This document shows positions 53,306 through 64,000 of a stretch of 64,000 bases of DNA, in pieces (position 1 is the first letter of the stretch; each line of letters begins with the position of its first letter). A model generated the notes under the pieces. The model did no database searches, was not told the DNA's origin, and saw only the letters and a list, made by a program, of their open reading frames with translations. The translations under genes and the position numbers were made by a program. This DNA is from Membranipora membranacea (lineage: Eukaryota > Bryozoa > Gymnolaemata > Cheilostomatida > Membraniporidae), in NCBI GenBank assembly GCA_914767715.1, contig OU612065.1:21824001-21888000 (forward strand). Direction: 5' to 3'.

Positions 53306-53766
53306 GAATCAAGAGAAGGCATTATAAGATTTCCCTATCATCGCAGGCAGTAACATTCTGTACAGGAGTCAACGGGTTGTCTCCCAAACTTAAATATGCA
53401 CATTTAACTCAAGTATCGCCGCCTAAAAAGCTTCTCCGATGGGTTTTTAATGCTGCTGTTGTGGTTTAAGCTTAATACTTGCACAAACCTGAACTTAAAC
53501 ACTGCAATACATGTGGCCATACTGTTTGACTTGTGAGCAATTGTGGCAATTTTTTGATCTCTTTAATCTTGTGATGTGCATGCCCATCAACCGTTTTCAT
53601 TCACAAGTTTTGAGTAAAATTGGTGTAAATATTTTTGATTCCATCCAGTATGGAACTTCTGCTGTATAAAATGATGTCGTAGTAAAACGAAAAATTTTGG
53701 AAATGATGCTAATGTTGTAGAATGCTATGGCAGAATGCTTATAATTTTCAATAATCAAAGTGCCAG

Positions 53767-53772
53767 AATAAA
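53767..53772 (+). terminator. Candidate poly(A) signal, G3BP (distal)
   Basis: AATAAA in an AGAATAAAGTGAG context, followed within 10 bp by a run of A and 315 bp before the SELENON start codon. It is the last such signal before the next gene. Confidence 0.5.
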
Positions 53773-54086
53773 GTGAGAAAAAAAAAATTGTTTCTTCGTT
53801 GTCTGTCAGGATAGCCTGAACTCCATTAACGCTTGATAAATTATCTTAATGTGGTTCTTGTTCAAATATTCATCATGTGCACTGGGACTAGCAGGTATAA
53901 TATTGCTTACGATTTGAGCTCTAAGTTCAATATGTTGGTTCCCATGTTTGATAAATGAAGATGTTGCTGTAGACGTGCTTCCAAGCACTCACTTGCCTCT
54001 TACTAGTTGGTATTAAATGCCGTGCAGTCAGAATGCAGTTGTTTGACTGAGTAAAAATATCATTTCAAAAATGTAGTGAAAAAGAT

Positions 54087-57000
54087 ATGACTGAAAAACT
54101 GGCTAAACCTCGGCCTGGTGGGCCGAGCAGAACCACCTCACTGTCAGAACATGACAATCGTGTAGCAGGTGCTACACCAAGGAGCTCAGTATCATGGATG
54201 ACCTCACTCACTATAAACATACTTATGGTTGCTGTTGGCATCGGGCTATCAAACTACCTCCTACCTCAGGGTCATCGTCGATCACCCAGAAAAACAGCTT
54301 CACCTCCGGCTGTACACGATGAGGATCTTTTGGGACCAGAAGGTGCCCTGCTCTTCAAATCTCTGGACTCAGACAAAAATGGAGCTCTAAACTCTCAGGA
54401 ATTTGGGCCAATAGTTGAAAAACTCACTGGTGATGTATGTTTTGGTTCAATAGCCTGATGTTTTAGAATAGGTAATAAACATTGCGGAAAGAATATATAA
54501 CCAGGTTTTTTCTGTTCAATGTCTACGTGATGATTTTGGATGCCACAAATATTGTTTGATTTCAGAAAATATCCCTGTGAATTATAGCTGATAAACAAAT
54601 GCTATTATATTAAAACAATGTTACGCTGTTTGTGAACCAACAACAGGCTATTACAACCTAAGTCCTAAGTCGATTGCAAGAATGGAAAGGCCTAGATGTC
54701 AGTTATCTATTTGAATTCTCTATACATCCATTATGCAGGCTCCACCAGTGCTGATAAAACAAAGATCGAGTACCAGCCCTGGTGATCCCGTTAGCTTATT
54801 CACAGATTTCCAGAATATTGTATTTGAATCTATGAAGGTATACGAGGATGAGGGTGTCGAGGGAATGATGGTAAGTCTTAGAAAATCCACATCAATAAAA
54901 GTGAAGCTTTGACAACTCTATAGTGTATAGCCTGGGATTGAGGCCAACAATAGGGCCTTGTCTAAACTATGGCTTGTGATGGATATTGCTTCTGTGGTGG
55001 TATCTACTCATGAATCGCTATAGTAAGTTGTTCATTTCTTAACGAACCCATGGTTTTGTATTGATTGGCTGGTAGGTTTTAGTTTGTTATTATAATGAGT
55101 TGTTTGCTCATGTTGGGGTTTGTTGGTTGGTTGTCCAACAACAACAAACCAACACAACCTGAGTAGATAACTCCAAGTTGTTGGACTGAATCCCAGTCTA
55201 TATAGTGCCGTTAATCCAGATTTTACTCGAACTAAAGTAGACAGCATATCTCTCTGCAAAACAGTAAGCAAGGGGTGTGACTGCCTGCAAAAGCTTTTTT
55301 CTTTCATCAATCTTTCCAGAATTTAACCCGTAGCATCTCTTGATAGATATACATGTCCCCTAAACTGTATCTGTTATTTGATAGAGAAATTTCAAAGCGA
55401 TGACAGGTCTGCGTGACTGGAAGACAGCATACCAAGCTGATGCCATCTTCAACAGTGTCGACTTTTATGGTTTTTTACCAAAAGCCGGTGATGGGATACC
55501 AGGGAGAGCTTACTGGCTGTACAAACCTCACTTAGAACCCTGGCACCAAAGTAAGACTCTCTATTTTCCTTTGCACACTTAACTGATAATTTACTGCGCT
55601 TTGGGACAACGCATGTGTAATTTTGTTCGATTATTTTACCAGTGATCTTGAGGAGTTTCGGTCCCAATAGAATGACAAATGCAGTGATGATCTAATATGC
55701 TTTTCCAAGTGGAAGGGGATAAAAATTTTATTATCTGGATCATAGATTATCTCTACTATATTGCTGTGAATTTGCCCTTTTCATACAAAAGCACCTTACA
55801 TACATATGTTTTTATTAGCTTCCCAGTGGTATATATAGCTACATGCCACTAAATCAAGTTCGATCCAGTTTGCCTGCATTTTAGTTGCTCCCCCACCAGT
55901 GATAAGGCATATCAGTTGAGGGGCAGCAACTTCAAATTCAGATAACCTGGATAGAGGGACCAAACTCCCTGCTGGATCAAACTAATACAAATACTAACCT
56001 AATTTTGCCCTTCTTTCTGAAGGTGATTCTGGGAAGTATTTCCCACCGACTCCTGAGGCTGGAAATCAGGAAGTTTTGTACAAACTCCTGCGGATGTTCC
56101 ACTCACGACCATTCTTACTAACAAGATTTGGGCCGCAAGGTTCTGCTGCTGTTGTTCAAAGTGTCAATGATGATTACTATAACATTCGGTTCAGGTGAGC
56201 TTTACTCCACTCAAACATGTCCAGATACTTAATATGAACTTATTAGAGCGGGTATTAACATACCATATGGTAATAAAAATGGACCACAGTAAGCATTTGA
56301 GAAAAATGGTACTAAAAATATTTCAATAAAATGAAATAAATTTGCCAACAAAGCGGGAAAAATTTTGAGTGAAAAAAAATCCTACTGTGTTTTGTCGGGG
56401 TCAGTAGCGGGTTATAAAAATATGGGTTAAATCGCAAGTCTGTCCCTGTCAGGAGACTGAGAAATAAAGGTGCCTTAAGGGCGTGGCCGCCATATTCGGC
56501 GCTAAGTTGCTCTCAGTTTGCAGGCAGGTCGGAGCACACCTATTAAGCCCAGTAGTTAGTAGACTGCAGCGTGATTTGAACCCGCAAGCGTTGGAGGGCA
56601 GGCGCTCTAACCAACTGATCTACCTCCTACTCCTCGTCAGCATAGTTTCTTATTTGCATGATGTTGTCATTTCAGGATACACAGTGAGTACCAAGTGAAC
56701 GAACCACCTCAGCTACCCTTCTGGTACACTCCAGCACAGCTCGTAGGAAATATAGTAATCAGTAAAGATGGCCAGCACGTCAAACATTTCAATATGTATC
56801 TGCCAAATGACAGAAAACTCAATATAGGTGAGCTGCTTGTGATAACTATGTTCTGCGGTGGTCTGAGTGCTCAGACGGCTACATGTGCAATTCTGTGGCA
56901 TAAGATTATCAACTATGTTGTCTGAGCACTTAGACCAAGGAGTTAAAGACTTGCTTAGACTAGTTACACAGTCGAAAGAAAAAACTTTGCCGCCCAAAGC

Positions 57001-60000
57001 CATAGATTTGATCTTCTGATGTTGAATGTAAATCCAATAATGTGCACAAGTTGAGTCAACGTGAAGTCAAAGTTTAAATTGTCATTCATCTGTAGATATG
57101 GAGTGGATAGTTAAGCTAGCAGATGAGGAGAAGGGAGAACCCGAATCTATGGAAGTAGAAATAGGATACCAGCCTAAAATGGAGATCCTCATGGTATGAA
57201 AAGTTAGGTCACATTTTAACAAGCAGCAACAGCTGCCAAACACTGTTGCCTACCCTGAATTTTAGCTCATTAGATCAGAAAACATACTGGTTTTTTCTAA
57301 TCTTCTATGTATGGGCTGCAAACAAATATCCATTTCATCCACTATCAACACAGAATGAAGAAACAAGACTAATATGCCCCGGTAACAAATCGAGATTGTT
57401 ATACATGAACATAATATTAATATAATTACCCTAGTATAATATTCTTTTATGATATTGATAAAATGTCTGTTCAAATTTGGAGTTGTCTGATCAAATGAGA
57501 TAGAATTCAGGGTAGACAACTTGTGCAATTGCTGAGCATTAAAAAAGAGGAATTCTCAATATTGCAAATGAGGTCTCCAATAACTAAATATCTTGTCTGG
57601 TATTGTAACTAAGAGGCCTATCTGAACACTGAAGGCCTCAAAGCTCGTACATAGCATGGTTGTATACTGACCACCAACCAGCTTGGGCAAAGTACTGTAG
57701 TCTGTAGGTCAAGCTTTGTTTTATTGTCAGTAGTCAGTCCTGCAAATGCCAAAATAGGGAAGAGAATACAAGTTCATTTTGATCTTCCGGTCTTCAGCTT
57801 GGTCTTGGACTATGCTGGCGCCATGTATTGAAAGCTTGAACACTGTGACCTATTTTTAAGTTCTGCCTAGGATTAATGAATTGAAGTTTATTCAAGCAGC
57901 CCTTTTGGTTTGCTAAAAAGACGAATAACATTTCTGTGAGGATGAAATATGATGGTACAGTGCATAAAAACCAATGGGTCTGGACCAAATGACCTTGCTT
58001 AGCAGCTTTAATAGCAACTAGACATTGACATCACTAATCAATTTTCATTTTATTTACTATTTATTGAGGAGTTCTAAAAGTTTATAATAAAAGTTAATTA
58101 ATAATAACTTGTTGACCTCACTCACAGTAACGCACATGTAGAAAAATAGACGTACAGTGTACAGAGCAAACTGCAAGATAATTCAAGTGCAACTTACAGC
58201 AGTCAGCATCATATCAACAGTTCAATGCTTGGGTAGTCTTATTGCATGTAAAGTGACTGTGCCATCACAACTCCACATTCTTTAACATTTATTACTGTAT
58301 CATTCATTTATTACTGTATTTACTTATTTACTACCATACATTTATTACTGTATTTTTATTGCTGTATTGCATTTATTACTGTATTATTTATTATAACTTA
58401 TTATCATATATTACTGTATCTTGTCCATCGTCTGTTGGGGAAGCGAACAAGTCGTAGTTGAATATTAAATATATATGTTGATGTCTACGACAAAATTCTT
58501 TTATTTACACTTGTGTTGTTGTTGATTGATGTCCATTGTGATTTATAGAATGACAATAAGAAGGTAGAGGAGTTTGAGTGGACTGATGTCATCACCAAGG
58601 CGGAGGCGGACTCTGCTCTCGAGAAAGCTTTCTATCCATTCAAAGAGGTCAATATGTATTGATGGCAACCGACGCCTATTTGTGTGCAACTTCATTAGTG
58701 TGATGGCATTGCTGTATTAGATGTCTAATCACTCATTTCCCTTCTATGCAAATGTCTTTCCTCAAGAAGGACAGACTAACACACATATTGAACCATTTCA
58801 TATCTTCCTAAAGAATCATTGATAGCGATAGACTTGCTAGTCTATGTTAAGTTTATATTTTGTATATTAAGTCTATGATCATGCCAAATCATCCATCATC
58901 ACACCATTGTTATACCGATCATATCTTATTACTTTCTTGCTCACTGTTCTTTGAGATACACAGATGTTGGATAACGTGTACCAAGTCGTCAGAACTCCCA
59001 TCTATTTTATTCAATAAACTCATGTCTTGCTGTTTTAGGTGACATACCACACCTTAGATAAAGTATTTAACCGAGCTGCAGCTGAACAGAAGCTTGTACA
59101 CAGTATTATATTGTGGGGAAGCTTAGACGATCAGTCCTGCTGAGGTGGGCTTTTCTTATTAATTGTTTCAATGAAGAGGTAGTTTTCTTTAAATGTCTGA
59201 TGTGATGTCTAAGGTACTACTTGCCTTAGACCTCTTCGGTCGGCATGCCAAGAATAGCTTTGAAATAAACAGTTGACTTTGGAATTTGAGTTGGGAATTA
59301 CAAATAGAGGAATGACGTCATATCTGCTTACTATATACGACTGGATTTTAAGGAAATGATTGAGCTTCCATTAGAAAATACTGCATAAAATGGTCCTCAA
59401 TTTGGTATATTGCTTTATTTTGTTAACAGGAAGTGGGCGAACTCTCCGAGAAGGGCCACTCGAGAGTTCGCCTGTTATGAAGATCTTGAAAAAGTACTTT
59501 GCCAGCTCATGGGTTCTGCTTCATGAGCTGAAAGCAGGTACCAATGACAGCAGTATGCCTGCTGACATGAAACAGAAATACCGCAGGGTTCTGGATACAT
59601 ACAGGTAGATTTAAGGTTTTGATCACCCTAGAAGAGTTTATATTATGCAGAGTTAAGTTAAGCTAGTAATAGTATGGGAGGGACTCAATGTTAGGTAGAT
59701 AGAAGGTTTGGAATCAAAATACCGCCCTCTGCTGGCAATACTTGACATCAAAATTGTACATCGAATTTGTAAAAATTGTAAATTTTCATTCTTTCAGATG
59801 TTATTGTCTTTTGGAATCTAAGTTCAACATTATCCTTTGGAATAAAAATTGGCCCATCTGAGAATGAGATGGATGGATTTATTATAATCACTGACAAACA
59901 AGCCGTGAAATTGGGTGTAGGCACTGGAAAAAAACCAAAAGCACAGAAAAATTGTTTAGTGTGAGAATAGGATGTCGTAAAAAGCAGTCTCGGCCCCAAG

Positions 60001-60780
60001 CACCTGTGTACTTCACGGTGCGGTAACGCCCTGGTGGGCGTTTATTTAGTAGGTCATTTATAAAGTCGTCCTCATCATGAATGTATCTGTGAGCAAGTGT
60101 CTTAGTTTGGGTGGTCATCAGAGCATCAATATCAGGGTGCTCGAATTGCCTGATAGCTTGATAGCGTCTTTAAAAAGTTTACGTAGTCACTTCTTATCAC
60201 TTGCATAGATTGATATAAACTAAATGATATTTCAGGGAGATAACAGCCATGGTATGATTTTTTTGAGAAGCCACGTTCATTTTGTCCAGGATCAAGTCTT
60301 TTCACTGGCTGATCTCAATGCACCACGCTCTGTACGACTGTGTATCCCATTATCGTTTCATCATTTGATTCTAGTTTTCCTGTGGAATGCATCATCAGTC
60401 ATGACAATGGTACAGTCATCCACCATGAAAATCTCAACTCAATTCTGTTTCCTGAAGACAGAGAGAAACTTGATGAAGAGTTTGAAAAAGACGGATTGTA
60501 AGTTTGAGTTACAAATTTATTCCATCGTGCTACTAACATTGCCAGAAAACCTTGTTCTTAACTTGCTGCACTATCCCTCAATCTATTCACAAAAGACTTC
60601 ACTTTTTAGGCCAGTCTGTTGTGAAACCTAGAAACTATATGTCACAATAATGGTTATATTTTTTTATATTTTAGAAGCCACGTAAAGTTCGGAAACCTGC
60701 ATAATTATCGCTATGCCCAGTTTCTTACTAGAGGCTTGGAGAAGGCTTCAATCGCACATGACACTCAAGTAACTGTTTAA
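54087..60780 (+). CDS. SELENON: Selenoprotein N
   Basis: Eleven coding exons: 54087-54434, 54739-54870, 55385-55550, 56023-56194, 56676-56827, 57096-57193, 58549-58647, 59039-59144, 59430-59604, 60375-60497 and 60675-60780, totalling 1677 nt or 558 residues with an in-frame UGA read as selenocysteine (residue 424). SELENON is an ER membrane oxidoreductase that senses luminal calcium and regulates SERCA. The N-terminus has a basic head, one membrane helix (about 40-58) and an EF-hand loop [12 protein letters not shown] (94-105). The core shows [15 protein letters not shown] and the redox motif DDQSC[11 protein letters not shown], and the C-terminus ends [14 protein letters not shown]. The donor of exon 7 (GTCAAT) is weak but the phase requires it. 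Standard gene callers would stop at the UGA or skip the exon. Length is close to the human protein (about 590). Confidence 0.97.
56562..56630 (-). other. tRNA-like Pol III head (SINE or tRNA relic) in SELENON intron 4
   Basis: On the minus strand an A-box-like TAGATCAGTTGG (56611-56622) and a B-box GGTTCAAATC (56573-56582) are 28 bp apart, the spacing of a tRNA gene. The sequence between them does not fold into a proper anticodon arm by eye and no clean acceptor stem is present, so this is more likely the head of a tRNA-derived SINE or a tRNA pseudogene than a working tRNA. Confidence 0.5.
58286..58421 (+). repeat. Imperfect TTTATTACTGTA repeat tract
   Basis: About six diverged repeats of (CA)TTTATTACTGTA(TT) lie in SELENON intron 6, about 130 bp before exon 7. 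AT-rich, with no coding potential. Confidence 0.7.
59141..59143 (+). other. SELENON: Selenocysteine UGA codon
   Basis: TGA is in frame after CAG TCC TGC. With the next exon it reads Ser-Cys-Sec-Gly-Ser-Gly, the family redox motif. It is the last full codon of its exon (only one G follows before the GT donor). The frame stays open for another 134 codons through three exons with family-typical sequence, which rules out a true stop. Confidence 0.97.
59436..59472 (+). promoter_or_regulatory. SELENON: Selenocysteine redefinition element (SRE) stem-loop
   Basis: GGCGAACTCTC (59436-59446) pairs perfectly with GAGAGTTCGCC (59462-59472). Past a bulged C, GAG (59448-59450) pairs with CTC (59459-59461), leaving an 8-nt loop AAGGGCCA. 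In spliced mRNA the stem begins 7 nt after the UGA. Known SELENON mRNAs carry a stem-loop at this place that stimulates UGA recoding. The element is wholly inside the exon after the UGA exon. Confidence 0.9.
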
Positions 60781-61014
60781 AGTTGTAGCTTTCTTAGATA
60801 AAGCTTCTTACTTAGATCAATGTTATTTCCTGTTCACTAGTTTAATTAGTTTATTACTTATTGTCTTATCTTGTATAATTTATACGTTTTTTTTCTGTTT
60901 TGAGCCTAACAATTCCTTAGCTTTCAGTCTGATTAACCAGTTTGATGATGAAGTGTTTTTGTAGGTGCTGGTGGTTACGGCCCAATCACCCATCTCTATT
61001 GCTTTGTAATCTTT

Positions 61015-61097
61015 CCATGTGATCCAATCTTTATGATGGCTTGATACTAACTTCATTTACAATGGATGTATTAAGACGGATGTATTGGCTCACATAG
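61015..61097 (+). promoter_or_regulatory. SELENON: SECIS element (form 2), SELENON 3' UTR
   Basis: The core ATGA (61033-61036) faces GGAT (61078-61081), giving the tandem G.A pairs. Helix 2 pairs 61038-61047 with 61068-61077 (nine of ten pairs, one G.U). The unpaired AA is at 61049-61050, twelve bases after ATGA. A small apical stem, TTCAT (61052-61056) with ATGGA (61062-61066), makes it form 2. Helix 1 pairs ATGTGA (61017-61022) with TCACAT (61090-61095) and CCAAT (61024-61028) with ATTGG (61084-61088). It lies about 250 bp after the stop codon and recruits SBP2 for Sec insertion. Confidence 0.93.
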
Positions 61098-61532
61098 AAA
61101 TGAGGGAAATAGCAAGCACTTCATCTTCAAACTGACATATATAATATATTTGCTGCTGCAAAAAGTTAATATTCTCATTTAAATCTACTGGTTATGAGTT
61201 GTCATTAGCTGAGAGTAATATTATGTGTGTACGATAATATTTAGGATGGTATTTTTACTGAGTTGTAAAATTATGATATACAATATTTTTTTTACTCAAA
61301 TCATATAAAGCGTTCTGAGATTCCTTCAAATCTCCAGACAATGTAGTATATGGGTTGACATAATGGTCTGGTAATTCTGCAAATTTCCAGCTGAAAATAT
61401 TAGGATAATATTTTTGTTTGGTATTGATTGTTGAACGAATGATTTAATTATGGTTCCAATCTTGTGGCAAATGATATTTATCTAAACCAATCCTACATGT
61501 TGTCAAACCATTAAAACAATATATTTAAACTA

Positions 61533-61538
61533 AATAAA
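61533..61538 (+). terminator. Candidate poly(A) signal, SELENON
   Basis: AATAAA downstream of the SECIS, just before the duplicated exon-1 relic. It would give a 3' UTR of about 0.78 kb that includes the SECIS. Confidence 0.5.
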
Positions 61539-61598
61539 TATACATTTATTGTACACAACATATCAGTTAAATAGTTTCATTAAAGTATCTTCTCTAAT

Positions 61599-61960
61599 AG
61601 TGTAGTTTAAAAGATGTTACTGAAAAACTAGCTAAACGTCGGCTTGGTGGGCCGAGCAGAACCACCTCACTGTCAGAACATGACAACCGTGTAACAGGTG
61701 CTTCACCTAGGAGCCCAGTATCATGGGTGGTTTCACTCAGCATAAACATACTTATAGTTCCTGATGGCATCATGTTATCAACTACACCTACCTCTGGGTT
61801 ATTGGAAGGCATCCAACTCCAGCTGTACATGATGAGGCTCTTTTGGGACCAGAAGGTGCACTGCCCTACAAATCTGTGGGCAAAAATGGAGCTCCAAAAT
61901 CTTAGAAATTGAGGCGATAGTTGAAAACCTAACTGGTGATTTATGATCTAATTCAATCCG
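61599..61960 (+). pseudogene. SELENON: Tandem relic of SELENON exon 1
   Basis: It is clearly related to 54,073-54,460, including a few bases before the start codon and some intron after the donor, so it arose by DNA duplication and not from mRNA. The start ATG is displaced and out of frame, the membrane-to-EF-hand stretch has several indels, the EF-hand loop has lost its first residues (AAATCTGTGGGCAAAAATGG), and the donor GT has become TT. No further SELENON exons follow, so it cannot encode a protein. Confidence 0.92.
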
Positions 61961-62232
61961 TAGATGCATTGAAAATAACGATAAAAGACCTGTACCATAC
62001 ATATATCATATAAGGTTATGTACCTTAAAATGTGATATTGTTCATAGTAATATGTGCATTGCGGGTAGTGTACAGGTGAGTCTTAAAGTTTATGTTATGC
62101 CGCATACATGCAAGTGCAGTGGTCTACGAACTTAGATTGGCGCAAGACAAGAGATTGTTACGTGTAACCGCTATGTGGGTGTGTACGCTGATCAAGGACA
62201 TTTAAAGGAAGAGAAACTACTACTGAGAAAAC

Positions 62233-62856
62233 CTAAGCAGAACAGAGTATATGTATACAAGTCAGGACAACCAGCCTATGCCTATCTAAAGTGACAGAGG
62301 TAGATCCACATGCTGTAGGTAGAGAAAGCTCTTGAACTGGAAGTTTATATTTTACATGCGGATTCTCTGCGTCCTTTGAGTCATAGACGTTGATTATTAT
62401 GTCACAATTGCTAATGTCATGCATTGCAACCTCATCTTCGTGGTAGAGTAAGTCATAAAACTTGTACTTGAGGTACTTAGTACCCACTATGGCTAATCGG
62501 CAGGTACCAAGCTGTACAGCGCTCAATCTCAGTGAAATATCTGTAGACTGAAATGGCGAAACCCACAGAGCCATCGCATCCTGGTCACTTATCTTTGCAG
62601 GAGAAGTACAATTGCAGCTATCTGCATCATACAGAACAACTGAGCCAATATACAGGGAACATTTATTTCGGACACGTCCAGTACCAGAGCAGAGTTGTTG
62701 GTAGGAAGAAAACACGGCTGAGAAAAGAGTTGCTGGCCACAGCCAGATAGATAAATCTTCTTTAAAAAGCGTAGTGTCTCTTGCGCATTTTGCTGGCACA
62801 AAGATTGGTTCCGGAGCACTTTTTAGCCGCATGAATCGCTCAGTCTTTTGCTGCAC
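62233..62856 (-). CDS. Unrecognised 207-codon ORF, possible exon(s)
   Basis: The longest unassigned open frame of the window. Its reading begins at a non-ATG codon (GTG); the first ATG is eight codons in (MRLKSAPEPIFVPAK), so either that is the start or the frame enters by splicing (an AG precedes it in AATTAG). The middle (RNKCSLYIGSVVLYDADSC, LRLSAVQLGTCRLAIVGTKY) has mixed hydrophobic beta-like composition with no low-complexity bias. I see no known motif, signal peptide or membrane helix and do not assign a function. It could be a real exon of a minus-strand gene extending right of the window, or chance. Confidence 0.35.
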   Translation of the reverse strand: MQQKTERFMRLKSAPEPIFVPAKCARDTTLFKEDLSIWLWPATLFSAVFSSYQQLCSGTGRVRNKCSLYIGSVVLYDADSCNCTSPAKISDQDAMALWVSPFQSTDISLRLSAVQLGTCRLAIVGTKYLKYKFYDLLYHEDEVAMHDISNCDIIINVYDSKDAENPHVKYKLPVQELSLPTACGSTSVTLDRHRLVVLTCIHILCSA

Positions 62857-64000
62857 TAATTGCGTTCGTGATCCATAAAATTTTATTATGTCAAAGAATA
62901 AAAGAACATTACAAAAAAATGGTTGAGGTATTGTTTCCTTGCTAAATAAGATACCAAAGCTTCTTTGTATAATTTATAACTTGTTAAAGTTCATTGTGAA
63001 AGTTGATTGAAAGGTGCAATGCTCGTAGTTAAAAAGATGAGAGCTTGACAATGATAATGTGGTACCCGATTCGTAGCAAGTAAAAGTGATTTCATTGATT
63101 TGTTCAGCTTGCAGTGTAGAAGAGATGGAAATCACAATAAATCTAGCCTCATTCACTCCTAATCAAAATACAGTTCATGTTCTGGTATAAAAATGAATCT
63201 TCTTTGACTGGTTACAATGAAGTCCCGTGAGGCCATGTATTGCTGTGTCTGTGCGTAATCAAAATTTATGAAGTCACAGATAAGAAAAAAAATGTGAAAG
63301 ACATCCTCAAAAATCTCTGTGATTGAATAGTATATGAGTAAGGTTATTTCTTTACTCTGTGATATTATGGAGCTCTGTTCAATGTTTCCAAATTTAATCC
63401 AAACATGGAAGGAGAGGGCAGCTAGTACGACCCATCCGGATGACATAAACTTCTCACGTCCTGAGACTAAAACAGAAACGTAAACAAAATGAAGTAATAT
63501 GAGGCAACAACATTCTTCATAAATAAGCGTACAAAAATTGCCACCAAACAGTGTCGGTCCAAGTGCTCGGACGGCTACAATGCGAGTTAGTGACATCACA
63601 TTTTCAATCAGTTGATTTCAGTGTTTGATAATGTAATGCCACTAACTCGTGTTGCGGCTCTCTGAGGTTTTGACTAGTATAGACCCTACAAATACATACT
63701 ACCAGAACCAGAACCAAACTTCTATTCCTAGAGTTGGACACTACACTACAATACAGTGATCCATCGCAAACTTCACACTCAGCTGTTGTGTCGGAAATAA
63801 ATTAATGATGGTGCCATAATTGTACAATCCTGCAGCTTTGGGTCACTATTTACCATGCCTTATATCGAGTACATGTTTCTTGCTAACAATGAAAAGACTT
63901 TTCATTCAAAAAGCCCCATGTATTATTCCCAAAGGCGCTAGAACCTGACCTTGATAAGACCCAACTAACCATCTCGCTCCCAACAATAGAAAAGCATTAG
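62857..64000. other. Unassigned right flank
   Basis: No exon, RNA gene or repeat could be supported. A 146-codon minus-strand frame (63159-63599) starts with ATG and has hydrophobic runs (LLHFVYVSVLVSG, VFHIFFLICDFINF) but no recognisable family. It may be chance in AT-rich sequence or part of the same unknown gene as 62233-62856. Confidence 0.3.

Noticed and set aside
58286-58421. CRISPR-like or regulatory repeat array
   Set aside because: The repeats are irregular, AT-rich, without conserved spacers, and lie in an animal intron; simple repeat expansion explains them.
63159-63599. 146-codon minus-strand ORF with hydrophobic runs
   Set aside because: It has no family motif and no splice context, and hydrophobic runs are expected in AT-rich chance frames. 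It is kept only as a note in the right flank.

Overview
The window is animal (metazoan) nuclear DNA. It is AT-rich, the genes have many phase-consistent GT-AG introns of roughly 0.2-2 kb, and the proteins are animal-specific: a TGF-beta/activin/BMP type I receptor kinase, cytoplasmic dynein 1 intermediate chain, the stress-granule protein G3BP and selenoprotein N. The divergence of the receptor (altered GS box and L45 loop) suggests an invertebrate, possibly a non-bilaterian such as a sponge, but I cannot fix the phylum. Gene models were assembled by hand from exon translations, splice sites and phase. No search was run.

Layout. Minus strand, 1-47,055: a receptor/dynein block present twice in direct tandem. 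Unit A (left edge outside the window, to about 19,640) holds receptor copy A (1-7,546; its last three exons lie off the window) and a dead fragment of the dynein gene (8,963-18,793). Unit B (about 19,640-45,640) holds a complete receptor (20,529-31,497) and most of the intact dynein gene (34,594-47,052), whose first exons lie to the right of the duplicated segment. The duplication breakpoint therefore falls inside the dynein gene. Since then unit A has gained a 2.2-kb insertion carrying a LINE reverse transcriptase and a 227-bp retroposon headed by U2 snRNA sequence. Unit B has gained a roughly 0.6-kb inverted-repeat element.

Plus strand, 48,359-60,780: G3BP (9 coding exons, 481 residues) starts head-to-head with dynein across about 1.3 kb. 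SELENON follows in the same orientation (11 coding exons, 558 residues). The SELENON recoding apparatus can be read directly: an in-frame UGA in the Ser-Cys-Sec-Gly motif, an 11-bp stem just downstream of it in the spliced mRNA (selenocysteine redefinition element), and a form-2 SECIS hairpin in the 3' UTR. A decayed tandem copy of SELENON exon 1 lies just beyond the 3' UTR.

The right end (62-64 kb) has one 207-codon minus-strand ORF that I do not recognise and otherwise nothing assignable.

The genes do not form a pathway. The receptor signals at the plasma membrane, dynein intermediate chain is a motor subunit, G3BP binds RNA in the cytoplasm and SELENON is an ER membrane redox protein. The strongest points for follow-up are the complete selenocysteine signal set, the mosaic divergence between the two duplicate units (about 1% to 11% between short blocks), the contrast between conserved kinase and fast-changing ectodomain in the two receptors, and the U2-headed retroposon with a 22-bp target duplication.
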